DNA of 64,000 nt from assembly GCA_963755825.1 (NCBI GenBank), contig CAVWLA010000001.1, forward strand, positions 2,232,001-2,296,000, in the 5' to 3' direction. The number at the start of each line of letters is the position of its first letter. Positions within the stretch are counted from its first letter, which is position 1. Origin of the DNA: DATBQN01 sp963755825. GTDB taxonomy: Bacteria > Acidobacteriota > Thermoanaerobaculia > Multivoradales > UBA5704. The position numbers and the translations under genes were made by a program. Under the pieces are notes generated by a model, which made no database searches, was not told the origin of the DNA, and worked only from the letters and a program-made list of their open reading frames with translations. Below are positions 54,131 to 62,998 of this stretch, in pieces.

Positions 54131-55390
54131 ATGCCGTCGAGCACCCACCAGCTCATCGCTCCAAGCGCCGGTCCGAGCGCCATTCCAAGCTCCCGTCCAG
54201 CCGCCCACACCGCCGCTCGCGTCGGGCGCTGGAGCGCGCTCGCGCTGATCCTCCTCGCGGCGCTCTCCACCGCGCGCCTCTCTGCGCAGGACGATCCACG
54301 CTTCCTCATCGAGACGATCATCGTCACTGGCCACCGGCGGCCGGCGACGGTGCGCATCGTCGTCGCCGAGTCGCGCCTGAAGGTGGGCGAGAGCTACGGC
54401 GAGAACGAGCTGCGCGAGGCGATCTACCGCATCCGCCGCCTGCCCTTCGTCGTCGACGCCGACTTCGCCCTCCACCGCGGCAGCCGGCGCGGCGCCTACG
54501 AGCTCGCCATCACCATCGAGCAGACCACCCCGGTCTTCCTCTCCTACGACCTCGAAGGGCTCTCCGCGCTCGAGGACTCGAACGGCCACCGTACCCTCCA
54601 CGCGGTCGACAGCGGCTCGCTCGGCGTCCGCGAGTTCGTCGGTGCCGGCGGCCTCGCCTTCGCGAGCATCGACAAGGACGCCAAGAGCTACACCGCCGGC
54701 TACACCCAGTACGACCCCTTCGGCCGCGGCAGCTTCGTCAGCCTGAGCGTCCTCGGCAGCCGCGATGGGCACGATCTCGCGCCGATGCTCTCGGTCGGCA
54801 CGCCGCTCTCCGGCAATCAGTCGCTGCGCGCCGATCTGAGCTGGGAGCGCAGCGACTTCTCGGCGGAAGGCTTCACCACCAGGACGGACCTGCGCGACGT
54901 CGAGCTCTCCTGGATCTACGACACCACCGACGATCCGCTCTTCCCCAGCCGCGGCCTGCGGCTGACCGCCGGCCCCTTCTACCAGAGCGCCAACACCGAG
55001 ACGAGAGAGGGCCTGCTGCCGAGCGGCAGCGAGCGCATCGTCGGCCTCGACGCCAGCGCGGCGCGCTACTGGCCGCTCAGCGCGCGTCAATCGCTCGGCC
55101 TCCTGGGGAGCCTCGTCCGCCAGCGCCAGACCGTCGCCACCGCCGGCCTCCGGCTCGGCCCCCTCGACGAGTACACCGCGACGCTCGCGCTCATCCATTC
55201 GGTGAGCCTGTGGAGCGGCGAGCGCACGCGCCGCTTCGGCGATCTGCGCTGGCAGACCAGCGCCATGGAGACGGTGAACCACCCGGGCGGCCTCAACGGC
55301 ACCGCGTTCACCCTGCAGACCGGCCTCGCCTTCCGCAGCACCTGGGCGGTGATCCACCTCGGCACGGTGGCGACCAGGAACCAGCGATGA
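54131..55390 (+). CDS. Omp85/BamA-like outer-membrane protein with one POTRA domain
   Basis: 419 residues. A long N-terminus with a hydrophobic signal (ALALILLAALSTARLSAQ) leads to one POTRA-like domain (about 58-130: FLIETIIVTGHRRPATVRIV, LKVGESYGENELREAIYRIR, LPFVVDADFALHRG). A short beta-barrel follows with the Omp85-type signature TTDDPLFPSRGLRLTAGP. It is shorter than BamA (five POTRAs, ~800 residues), closer to a minimal TamA/FhaC-like or patatin-associated barrel. It is probably an outer-membrane insertase or translocation pore. First gene of a four-gene operon; its stop codon overlaps the next start (ATGA). Confidence 0.75.
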   Translation: MPSSTHQLIAPSAGPSAIPSSRPAAHTAARVGRWSALALILLAALSTARLSAQDDPRFLIETIIVTGHRRPATVRIVVAESRLKVGESYGENELREAIYRIRRLPFVVDADFALHRGSRRGAYELAITIEQTTPVFLSYDLEGLSALEDSNGHRTLHAVDSGSLGVREFVGAGGLAFASIDKDAKSYTAGYTQYDPFGRGSFVSLSVLGSRDGHDLAPMLSVGTPLSGNQSLRADLSWERSDFSAEGFTTRTDLRDVELSWIYDTTDDPLFPSRGLRLTAGPFYQSANTETREGLLPSGSERIVGLDASAARYWPLSARQSLGLLGSLVRQRQTVATAGLRLGPLDEYTATLALIHSVSLWSGERTRRFGDLRWQTSAMETVNHPGGLNGTAFTLQTGLAFRSTWAVIHLGTVATRNQR

Positions 55391-56025
55391 GGCGCGCGGC
55401 GATCGCCGTCCTCTCCCTGCTCGCGGCGGTGCGCGGCCGCCCGGCGCTGCCGGTCGCCGAGGTGGCGGGCGACGGGCGCCTCGCCCTCCGCTCGCTGCCG
55501 GCGGTGCTCGTCCAGCGCGAGGTCAAGGCCCATCTGATGACCGGCCTCACCACCAGCTTCGTCTTCGCGGTGACGGCGGCGGACGCCTCCGGGCACACGG
55601 CGCGCGGCGGCGGCCGGGTCGACATCCGCTACGAGCCGTGGGACGAGGTCTTTCACGTTCAGGCGGCCGCCGGCGCTCTCCGCCAGCGCGACAGCGTGCC
55701 CTCGTTCGACCGCCTGCTCGCCTGGTGGCAGGGGCTCCGCCTGCCGGTCGTCTCGACCGCCGGCTTGCGCGCCGGCGAGGCGTGGACGATCGACGTGCAT
55801 CTCGACGTCATTCCCTTCTCGCTCGCCGAGCAGCGCGACACCCAGCGCTGGTTCACCGACTCGCTCGACAAGGGCGCCGCGCCGCCGCCGGGGAACCCAC
55901 CCTCTACCGCGCCGGGCCCGCCCGCGCACGCCGTGCTCGACCTGCTGATCGCCACCTCGATCAAGCGGCAGAGCATGGTCGACTATGATTGGACGATCAA
56001 ACTGCCGCCGGAGCGCCAGCATTGA
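55387..56025 (+). CDS. DUF4390 family exported protein
   Basis: 212 residues starting within the stop codon of the Omp85 gene (ATGA). After a short hydrophobic start (AIAVLSLLAAVRG) it shows LPAVLVQREVKAHLMTGLTT, RVDIRYEPWDEVFHVQ and VHLDVIPFSLAEQRDTQRWF, matching DUF4390 proteins, which typically precede NtrY-type kinases. The role is unknown; it may be a periplasmic partner that passes an envelope signal to the kinase. Its stop codon overlaps the start of that kinase. Confidence 0.75.
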   Translation: MRRAAIAVLSLLAAVRGRPALPVAEVAGDGRLALRSLPAVLVQREVKAHLMTGLTTSFVFAVTAADASGHTARGGGRVDIRYEPWDEVFHVQAAAGALRQRDSVPSFDRLLAWWQGLRLPVVSTAGLRAGEAWTIDVHLDVIPFSLAEQRDTQRWFTDSLDKGAAPPPGNPPSTAPGPPAHAVLDLLIATSIKRQSMVDYDWTIKLPPERQH

Positions 56026-57221
56026 GCCCCCGGGTGACCGTCGCCATCCTCGCCCTGACGCTCGCCGCCGCGGCGGCGGTCTTCGTCCTCAGCCGCCCGC
56101 TCGCCAGCGCCTGGTTCACCCTCGGCCTGCAGCCGGCGGTGGTCGAGCGGTTGGCCGCCTCGCTCGACGACCAGAAGCGGCTGGCGGCGCTCGATCCCGC
56201 CCGCGAGCCCGCCTATCACCGGCGCTTCGAGGAGACCGCCACCACCCTCAAGCGCCTGCGCGTCCTCGCCTACAACCGCGAGCGGGTGATCGCCCACTAC
56301 CAGGCGGCGCTCCTCGCCCTCGTCGTCCTCGCCCTCGGCCTGGGAGGCGCCGCCTTCGCCTGGCACCAGGCGCGCCAGGAGAGCCGCCTGGGCCGCCTCC
56401 AGGAGGGGCTGGCGCGGCTCGCCGCCGGCGCTCCCGAGGTGCGCGTCGGCGAGCGGCGGCGCGACCTGATCGGCCGCATCGCCGCCATGGTCGAGGACGC
56501 CTCGCAGACGATGGCGAGCGACCGCCGCCGCCTCGCCTCGCTCGAGAACCTCGCCGCCTGGCAAGAGGCGGCGCGCCGCCACGCCCACGAGATGCGGACG
56601 CCGCTCACCGCCGCGCGGCTGGAGCTGACGCGCCTGCGCGATCACGTCGCGGCGGACGGCGCCGCCGAGCGGCTGGCGGCGAGCACGCTCGCCGAGCTCG
56701 ACCGCCTCGGCCGCTTCGCCCACGCCTTCACCTCGTTCGCCCGCCTGCCGCGGCCGCGCCTGGAGGAGCGCGACCTCGCCCGCGACGTCGCCGAGTTCGC
56801 CGCCGCCTTCGCCGCCGCCTGGCCGCAGCTGACGCTCCGCCTCGCCTCTCCGCTGCCGCCGGCGCCGGTCGCCTGCGACCCCGCGACGCTCCGCCAGGTG
56901 CTGGTCAACCTGTGCGACAACAGCGCTCTCGCCGGCGGCCGCACGGTCACCTTCTCGCTGGCGCCACGCGCCGGCGGCGGCGCCGCCCTCGAGGTCGCCG
57001 ACGCCGGGCCGGGCGTCGCCGCGGCGCTCCTCCCCCACCTCTTCGAGCCCTACCGCACGACCCGCCGCGTCGGCGAGGGGATGGGCCTGGGGCTCGCCAT
57101 CTCGCGCAAGCTGCTGCTCGACCAGGGGGGCGACCTCGAGCTGGCGGCGAGCTCGCCGGCCGGCGCCACCTTCCGCCTGCTGCTGCCGGCTCCGCCGGCG
57201 GCCGGAGCGGTCGCCGGATGA
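56022..57221 (+). CDS. NtrY-like membrane sensor histidine kinase
   Basis: 399 residues from a TTG that overlaps the preceding stop codon (TTGA), with GGAG about nine bases upstream; an in-frame TTG 33 nt earlier is less well placed. TM1 (VAILALTLAAAAAVFVL) and TM2 (ALLALVVLALGLGGAAFAW) flank a short periplasmic loop of about 65 residues; a HAMP-like linker follows. The kinase core has the H-box HAHEMRTPLTAARLEL (His189), N-box VNLCDNSAL, VADAGPGV and GEGMGLGLAI. It should autophosphorylate and pass phosphate to the NtrX-like regulator encoded with a 4-nt overlap downstream. Confidence 0.88.
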   Translation: MSPRVTVAILALTLAAAAAVFVLSRPLASAWFTLGLQPAVVERLAASLDDQKRLAALDPAREPAYHRRFEETATTLKRLRVLAYNRERVIAHYQAALLALVVLALGLGGAAFAWHQARQESRLGRLQEGLARLAAGAPEVRVGERRRDLIGRIAAMVEDASQTMASDRRRLASLENLAAWQEAARRHAHEMRTPLTAARLELTRLRDHVAADGAAERLAASTLAELDRLGRFAHAFTSFARLPRPRLEERDLARDVAEFAAAFAAAWPQLTLRLASPLPPAPVACDPATLRQVLVNLCDNSALAGGRTVTFSLAPRAGGGAALEVADAGPGVAAALLPHLFEPYRTTRRVGEGMGLGLAISRKLLLDQGGDLELAASSPAGATFRLLLPAPPAAGAVAG

Positions 57222-58648
57222 CCGCCGTCCTCCTCGTCGAGGACGACGAGAAGATCCGCTCGAGCCTCCTCTTCCTGCTCCGCGACGCGGGCTACGCGCC
57301 GCGCGGCATGGGCGCCGCCGAAGAGGCCTACCGGCTCCTCGCCGTCGAGCGCTGGCGCCCCGATCTGCTGCTCCTCGACGTTCGCCTGCCCGGCATCAGC
57401 GGCGTCGAGCTGCTGACGCGGCTGGCGGCGGAGGGCTGCCTGCCGCCGACCGTCATCCTCTCCGGCGAGGCCTCGATCAGCGAGACCGTCGAGGCGCTGC
57501 GCATCGGCGTCCACGACTTCATCGAGAAGCCTTTCAGCCGCGAGCGCCTGCTGCGCGCGCTCGCCAACACGCTCGAGCACGCGGCGCTGGCGCGGCGGGT
57601 CGCCGCCCTCGAGTCGCGCCTGGCGCCGTCGGCGGAGATCCTCGGCTCCTCGCCGGCGATGGCGACGCTGCGCGAGCGCATCGAGAAGGCGGCGGCGACC
57701 GACGGCCGGGTGCTCGTCATCGGCGAGAGCGGCACCGGCAAGGAGCTCGTCGCCGAGAGCCTCCACCGCCGCAGCCGGCGCAGCGGCGGCCCGTTCGTCA
57801 AGCTCAACTGCGCGGCGATCCCCGGTCCGCTGGTCGAGGACGAGCTCTTCGGCCACGCGCGCTGGGCCTTCACCGACGCCAAGGCGGCGAAGGCGGGCCT
57901 CTTCGAGGAGGCCGACGGCGGCACCCTCCTGCTCGACGAGATCGGCGACATGGACTTAGGTCTCCAGGCGCGCCTCCTGCGCGTGCTCGAGGACGGCCGC
58001 GTGCGGCGAGTGGGGGAGAACCGCGACCGCCAGGTCGACGTGCGGGTGGTCGCCGCCACCCACCGCGACCTCGAGGCGGCGGTCGCCGACGGCCGCTTCC
58101 GGCAGGACCTCTACTTCCGGCTCGCCCACCTGCCGCTGCAGGTGCCGGCGCTGCGCGAGCGGCGGGAGGACATCCCCCTCCTCTTCGCCCACTTCGTCGA
58201 GCGCTTCTGCGCCGAGCACCGCGTCCGCCGGCGGCAGGTCGAGGCGTCGATCTATCCGCCGCTCCTCGCCTACGCCTGGCCGGGGAACGTCCGCGAGCTC
58301 AAGCACCTCTGCGAGCGTCTGGTGGTCTTCGGCGCCGACCCGCTGACCCCGGACCAGCTGCCGTCGACGCTGGCGCAGCCCGTCCGCACCCCCGCCACCG
58401 GCCTGCTCAACCTGGCCGCGGCGCTGCCGCCGCTGCCGCTGCGCGACTTCAAGCAGCAGTGCGAGCGGGAGTACCTGGAGGCCGTCCTGCGGCGGACCGA
58501 CTGGAACTTCGCCGCCGCCGCCCGCCTGCTCGACATCCAGCGCACCTACCTGCATCAGAAGGCGCTCGCCCTGGGCATCGCCCGCCCCGGCCGGGTGTCG
58601 GCGGACGAGCGGGCGGACGAGCCGAAGGCCGGCTCCGACGCCGACTGA
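57218..58648 (+). CDS. NtrX-like sigma-54-type response regulator
   Basis: 476 residues; the ATG overlaps the kinase stop codon (ATGA). Receiver domain 1-120 with D54 phosphoacceptor (LLLLDVRLPG) and K104. AAA+ domain about 140-370 with Walker A GESGTGKE (169-176), Walker B LLLDEIGDM (D240, E241) and arginine-finger region YFRLAHLPLQVPALRERRED. C-terminal Fis-like HTH (about 415-455: YLEAVLRRTDWNFAAAARLL). The sigma-54 contact loop, normally GAFTGA, reads WAFTDA (216-221), so contact with sigma-54 may be altered or lost, as in some NtrX proteins that act with sigma-70. Confidence 0.9.
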   Translation: MTAVLLVEDDEKIRSSLLFLLRDAGYAPRGMGAAEEAYRLLAVERWRPDLLLLDVRLPGISGVELLTRLAAEGCLPPTVILSGEASISETVEALRIGVHDFIEKPFSRERLLRALANTLEHAALARRVAALESRLAPSAEILGSSPAMATLRERIEKAAATDGRVLVIGESGTGKELVAESLHRRSRRSGGPFVKLNCAAIPGPLVEDELFGHARWAFTDAKAAKAGLFEEADGGTLLLDEIGDMDLGLQARLLRVLEDGRVRRVGENRDRQVDVRVVAATHRDLEAAVADGRFRQDLYFRLAHLPLQVPALRERREDIPLLFAHFVERFCAEHRVRRRQVEASIYPPLLAYAWPGNVRELKHLCERLVVFGADPLTPDQLPSTLAQPVRTPATGLLNLAAALPPLPLRDFKQQCEREYLEAVLRRTDWNFAAAARLLDIQRTYLHQKALALGIARPGRVSADERADEPKAGSDAD

Positions 58649-58670
58649 GCGCGCCGCGGGCCGTCGCCGG

Positions 58671-60707
58671 CTACCCTTCCGCCAGCACCCGCCGGATGAC
58701 GCTCTGCAGGGTATCGATGCTCGTCGGCTTGACGAGGTGGGCGCGGAAGCCGGCTTCGCGGCTGCGCTCGCGGTCGGACTCCATGCCGTAGCCGGAGAGG
58801 GCGATGGCGCGGAGGCTGGGGTGGGCGGTGTGGAGCTGGCGGAGGAGGTCGAGGCCGGTGCCGTCGGGGAGGCCGAGGTCGCTCACCAGGAGATCGACGG
58901 CGGCGCAGTCGACGGCGACGGCCGCCGCGATGCTGCCGGCCACCTGGACGCGATAACCGAGGCTCTCGAGGAGCGCCGCCAGGGCCTCGGCGCTGTCCGG
59001 ATGGTCCTCGACGAGGAGGATGCTGGCGGGCTGCGGGCCGGGATCGGCGCTCTCCGCCGCCGGCGGAACGAGTTCCGGCGCGCCGACGGGCAGGCCGCCG
59101 GGCAGCTCGATGCGGAAGGTCGCCCCCTCGCCGCGCCCGGCGCTCGCGACCGACAGCTTCCCCCCGTGCAGGTCGACGATCGTCTTGCTGATGGCGAGCC
59201 CGAGGCCGAGCCCGGCGCTGCGCTCGAAGCCCTGCTCCTCGCCGCGCTCGAAGGCGCCGAAGACACGCGGCAGGAACTCCGGCGCGATGCCGAGGCCGCG
59301 GTCGACGACCTCGATGACGATGCGGCCCTCGCCGCCGCCCTCCCGGCTGCAGGTGGCGACGACCTCGCCGCCGTCGGGGGTGAACTTGATGCCGTTGCGC
59401 AGGAGGTTCCAGAGCACCTGGGTGAGCCGCGCCGGGTCGCCCCAGACCAGGCCCTCGCCGGCGCTCCCTTCGACGCGGAGGGTGACGCCGCGCGCCGCCA
59501 CCTCCGGGGTGCGGCAGACGGCGGCGGCGTGCTCGACCACCTCCGCGAGGTCGAAGGCGCGGAAGTCGAGCTCCAGGGTGCCGCGGGTGATGCGGGCGAG
59601 GTCGAGCACGTCGTCGATGAGGCGCACCTCGAGCTCGACGTTGCGGCGGATCATGGCGAGCCTCGGGGCGAGGCTCGGCGGCAGGCCGTCGCCGACGGCG
59701 AGCTGGGAGAGCACCGCGAGCACCGGGGTGAGCGGCGTCCGCATCTCGTGCGAGAGGGTGGCGAGGAAGCGGTCCTTGGCGCTGCTCGCCGCCTCCGCCT
59801 CCCGCTTGGCGCGCCGCAGGTCGACCTCCGCCGACTTCAGGTCGGAGACGTCGGCGAGGCTGAAGATGGTGCCGAGGAGGCGCCCGTCGACGTCGCGCCA
59901 GGGGCCGGCCGAGACCAGCAGGTGGAAGCTGCCGCCGGCGCACTCGAGGCGCGCCTCGATCCCTTCGAGCGACCTGCCGGCGAGGACGTCGGTGATGGGC
60001 AGCGCCTGGTCGTCCGCCGCCGCGGTGAGCGGGAAGGCGATGGCGAAGGGCAGCAGCAGCGGGCTGGCGCCGCACAGCCGGTGCGCCGCCTGGTTCGCCC
60101 GCAGCACCAGCCCTCCCTCGTCGCAGACGACGAGCGCGGCGAGCGCCTGCTCGAGGATCGAGTTGGCGAGGTTCTCCACCGCCATCAGCTCCTGGCGCCG
60201 CTTCTGCTCGGAGAGATCAGTGGCGATCAGGCAGTAGCCGGGGAAGCCCTCCGCCTCGAGGCCGTTGACGGCGAGGTAGACGGGGATCGGCAGGCCGTCG
60301 CTCGCCGCCAGCGGCAGCTCGGCCCTCCCGCTGCCGCGCTCGGCGACGCGGAGGAGCGCCTCGAAGAGCGGCCGCGCCGCGTCGGCGACGAAGCCGTGGA
60401 TCGAGGCGCCGACGAGGTTCGAGGGGTGGACGCGGAGCATCTCGGCGAGCCGCCGGTTGGCGTAGAGCACGTCGCCGGCGGGGGTGAGCACCGCCGCCCC
60501 CTCGCGCATCTGCTCGACCACCAGCCGGAAGAGGAGGTCGGCCTCCTTGAGGAAGTAGATCCGCTCCCCCGTCTGGTTGTCGACGACGAGGGCGTCGACG
60601 GCGCCCTCGCGGATCGCCGCCAGGGTCTCCTCGGGCTCCGCGAGCCGGGCGCGCAGGCTGGCGATCTCCTCGAGGAGATGGTCGCGGGTCTTCTCGGCGT
60701 CGTCCAT
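58671..60707 (-). CDS. Cytosolic PAS-PAS hybrid histidine kinase with C-terminal receiver
   Basis: 678 residues, no transmembrane segments. An N-terminal coiled coil (about 1-33) and a short segment (DALVVDNQTGERIYFL) lead to PAS domains at about 62-170 and 180-290. HisKA has FLATLSHEMRTPLTPVLAVL (His320), followed by HATPase (N-box LWNLLRNGIKF, DRGLGIAP, GLGLGLAISK) and a receiver domain (about 563-675; D610 in LLVSDLGLPDG, K660). It is the third gene after kaiC and kaiB on the same strand, 63 nt beyond kaiB, so it may read the Kai output. Unlike cyanobacterial SasA it lacks a KaiB-like sensory domain. Confidence 0.88.
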   Translation of the reverse strand: MDDAEKTRDHLLEEIASLRARLAEPEETLAAIREGAVDALVVDNQTGERIYFLKEADLLFRLVVEQMREGAAVLTPAGDVLYANRRLAEMLRVHPSNLVGASIHGFVADAARPLFEALLRVAERGSGRAELPLAASDGLPIPVYLAVNGLEAEGFPGYCLIATDLSEQKRRQELMAVENLANSILEQALAALVVCDEGGLVLRANQAAHRLCGASPLLLPFAIAFPLTAAADDQALPITDVLAGRSLEGIEARLECAGGSFHLLVSAGPWRDVDGRLLGTIFSLADVSDLKSAEVDLRRAKREAEAASSAKDRFLATLSHEMRTPLTPVLAVLSQLAVGDGLPPSLAPRLAMIRRNVELEVRLIDDVLDLARITRGTLELDFRAFDLAEVVEHAAAVCRTPEVAARGVTLRVEGSAGEGLVWGDPARLTQVLWNLLRNGIKFTPDGGEVVATCSREGGGEGRIVIEVVDRGLGIAPEFLPRVFGAFERGEEQGFERSAGLGLGLAISKTIVDLHGGKLSVASAGRGEGATFRIELPGGLPVGAPELVPPAAESADPGPQPASILLVEDHPDSAEALAALLESLGYRVQVAGSIAAAVAVDCAAVDLLVSDLGLPDGTGLDLLRQLHTAHPSLRAIALSGYGMESDRERSREAGFRAHLVKPTSIDTLQSVIRRVLAEG

Positions 60708-60770
60708 CGTTCCGGGGGCGAGCGGCGGCGGAGTGTCGGCGGCCGCTCGCGGTGAAGCCGTCGCGCCGGC

Positions 60771-61094
60771 CTAGCGGCCGGGGCTCAAGATGTCGAGACC
60801 CACCAGCACGCGCTCGGTCTGCGAGAGGTCGCCGATGATCTTGCGCACCGGCTCCGGAAGCTTCCTCACCAGGGTCGGGATGGCGAGGATCTGGTCGCCG
60901 CGGGCGAGCTCGGGATTCTTCATCAGGTCGACGATCTCGAGGCGGTAGCGCCCCGTGAGGTGGCTCTCGCAGAGGCGCTTCAAGTTCTGCAAGGCGACGA
61001 TCGAGCGCGGTGTCTGGCCCGCCACGTAGAGGCGGAGGTCCCAGAAGTCCTCGCTCTCCGCCGGCGGCGGCGGTGCGGCGTCCGATGGGCTCAT
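60771..61094 (-). CDS. kaiB: KaiB-like protein
   Basis: 107 residues: LRLYVAGQTPRSIVALQNLK near the start, then RYRLEIVDLMKNPELARGDQ and ILAIPTLVRKLPEPVRKIIG, the canonical KaiB thioredoxin-like sequence including the region that fold-switches in cyanobacterial KaiB. A Pro/Ala-rich N-terminal extension of about 20 residues is present. It should bind KaiC and modulate its phosphorylation state. Its ATG overlaps the kaiC stop codon by one base (TGATG), with GGAG inside the end of kaiC, indicating coupled translation and an expected fixed ratio to KaiC. Confidence 0.93.
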   Translation of the reverse strand: MSPSDAAPPPPAESEDFWDLRLYVAGQTPRSIVALQNLKRLCESHLTGRYRLEIVDLMKNPELARGDQILAIPTLVRKLPEPVRKIIGDLSQTERVLVGLDILSPGR

Positions 61095-62854
61095 CAGGTC
61101 GGCTCCTCGACGGCGGGCGCACCGCCGGCTCGCGAGCCGCCGTCGACGCCCTGACGGACGCTCGCCAGCTCGCTGCGCTGATGCTCGCTGCGGTCGTGCT
61201 GCGCCTGCTCGGCGGCGAGCAGGCTCTCGATCTCTTCCTCGTGCGCCTCGTGCTCGCCGCGCAGCGCGGCGATCTGCGCCTCGACGGCGCGCTGCCGGGC
61301 CGCCAGCTCGCGACGGCGGCGCGCCACGTCCTGGACGCGCGCCGCGGCCGCGGCGCGGTCGCGCTCCTGCTGGGCGAGGCGGGCGGAGCCGGTGAGCACG
61401 CCGTCCGGGCCGAGGCAGATGTCGACCAGCTCGATGCCGCCGGCGCCGATGCTGAACTCGCGCACCTGGTTCGAGTGCGCCATGCCGCGCGACTTGAGGA
61501 CGTAGACGCCGCGGTTGCGCTCGCCCGCCGTCTCGAGCTCGCGGAGCAGAAGCCAGGTGTCGACGATCGACGAGATGCCGAAGTCGCTCTGCTCGGCGGG
61601 CGCGCCGCCGGAGGTCAGATGGGTGAGGAGGGTGGTCACCTGGCGCTCCTTGAGGAAGTCGACGAGGCGGGTGAGCAGCGCCTTGACGTCGGTCGGCGTG
61701 GCGACCGAGATGAAGCTCCCCACCGGATCGATCACCGCCGCCTGCGGCTCGAAGGCGCGGATCTCGCGGTACATCCGCGCCAGGTGCATCTCGAGGCCCT
61801 GAGCGGTCGGCCGCGCCGCCTGGAAGCGCAGCAGGCCGGCGGCGATCCAGCGGTCGAGGTCGATGCCGATCGAGCGCAGGTTGCGCACCACCTGCTGGCG
61901 CGACTCCTCGAAGGTGAAGAAGAGGACGCGCTCGCCGCGGCGGCAGGCGGCGTCGGCGAAGGTCGCTGCGAGGCTGGTCTTGCCGGTCCCCGCGGTGCCG
62001 GAGACGAGGATGCTGCTGCCGCGGAAGAAGCCCTCGCCGCCGAGCATGGCGTCGAGGCCGGCGACGCCGGAGGGCACGCGCTCCGAGGAGACCTCGTAGC
62101 CGAGGCTGGCGGAGGTGATCGGCAGCACCTCGAGGCCGGTGTCGTCGATGAGGAAAGGGTATTCGTTGGTGCCGTGGGCGGTGCCGCGGTACTTGACCAC
62201 CCGCAGCCGCCGGGTGGCGATCTGCTCGAGCACCCGGTGGTCGAGGAGGATGACGCAGTCCGAGACGTACTCCTCGAGGCCGTGGCGGGTGAGCGTGCCG
62301 CTCCCCCGCTCGGCGGTGATGACGGCGGACACCTCGCGGTCCTTCAGCCAACGGAAGAGACGGCGGAGTTCCGCCCGCAGCACCGCCTCGTTGCCGAGGC
62401 TGCTGAACAGGCTCTCCAGGGTGTCGAGGACGACCCGCTTGGCGCCGATCGAGTCGATGGCGTAGCCGAGGCGGATGAAGAGGCCGTCGAGGTCGTACTC
62501 GCCGCTCTCCTCGATCTCGCTGCGCTCGACGCGGACGTGGTCGACGACGAGCTTGCCCGCCGCCACCAGCGCCTCGAGGTCGAGCCCGAGCGAGATGGAG
62601 TTCTGCGCGAGCTCGGCGGCGGTCTCCTCGAAGGCCATGAAGACACCGGGCTCGCCGATCGCGGCGCCGTGGGCGAGGAACTGCAGGGCGAAGAGGGTCT
62701 TGCCGCAGCCGGCGCTGCCGCAGACGAGCGAGGTCCGCCCGCACGGCAGGCCGCCGCCGGTGATCTCGTCGAAGCCGTGGATGCCCGTCGGCGCCTTCCG
62801 CAGGGCGTGCACGGCGTGCGGCTCCGGCGACGGTTGAGAGTGTTCTGTCGACAT
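61094..62854 (-). CDS. kaiC: KaiC-like double-domain ATPase with C-terminal coiled coil
   Basis: 586 residues from the ATG at 62854; the longer upstream frame has no binding site. Domain CI (about 20-250) has Walker A GSAGCGKT (46-53) and Glu76/Glu77. Domain CII (about 255-490) has GTAGTGKT (286-293), Glu316/Glu317 and the phosphorylation loop SDFGISSIVDTW, so the Ser-Thr pair of cyanobacterial KaiC is Ser428-Ser429. Residues 493-566 form a charged coiled coil absent from the cyanobacterial clock protein. It probably autophosphorylates and signals with KaiB to the downstream hybrid kinase. No kaiA is present, so timing, if any, would be hourglass-like or light/redox/stress signalling. Confidence 0.92.
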   Translation of the reverse strand: MSTEHSQPSPEPHAVHALRKAPTGIHGFDEITGGGLPCGRTSLVCGSAGCGKTLFALQFLAHGAAIGEPGVFMAFEETAAELAQNSISLGLDLEALVAAGKLVVDHVRVERSEIEESGEYDLDGLFIRLGYAIDSIGAKRVVLDTLESLFSSLGNEAVLRAELRRLFRWLKDREVSAVITAERGSGTLTRHGLEEYVSDCVILLDHRVLEQIATRRLRVVKYRGTAHGTNEYPFLIDDTGLEVLPITSASLGYEVSSERVPSGVAGLDAMLGGEGFFRGSSILVSGTAGTGKTSLAATFADAACRRGERVLFFTFEESRQQVVRNLRSIGIDLDRWIAAGLLRFQAARPTAQGLEMHLARMYREIRAFEPQAAVIDPVGSFISVATPTDVKALLTRLVDFLKERQVTTLLTHLTSGGAPAEQSDFGISSIVDTWLLLRELETAGERNRGVYVLKSRGMAHSNQVREFSIGAGGIELVDICLGPDGVLTGSARLAQQERDRAAAAARVQDVARRRRELAARQRAVEAQIAALRGEHEAHEEEIESLLAAEQAQHDRSEHQRSELASVRQGVDGGSRAGGAPAVEEPT

Positions 62855-62905
62855 CAGGCGGGAGTTCGGTGCGAGCGGCGAAGCTTCCTCTCTGCGATCA
62901 CCGGG

Positions 62906-62933
62906 AGGATAGCATCCTGGGTGCCGCTGGCAA
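62906..62933 (-). promoter_or_regulatory. Candidate promoter of the kaiC-kaiB operon
   Basis: On the minus strand TTGCCA, a 16-nt spacer and TATCCT, with the -10 about 50 nt before the kaiC start. The 160-bp gap up to 63014 also serves the divergent substrate-binding-protein gene. Confidence 0.45.
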
Positions 62934-62998
62934 TCGCCGCCGGCGGCGCGGGACGGGGGCCCGGCGCGCTCCCCCCGGCATCCCCGCTCACCTCTCGA

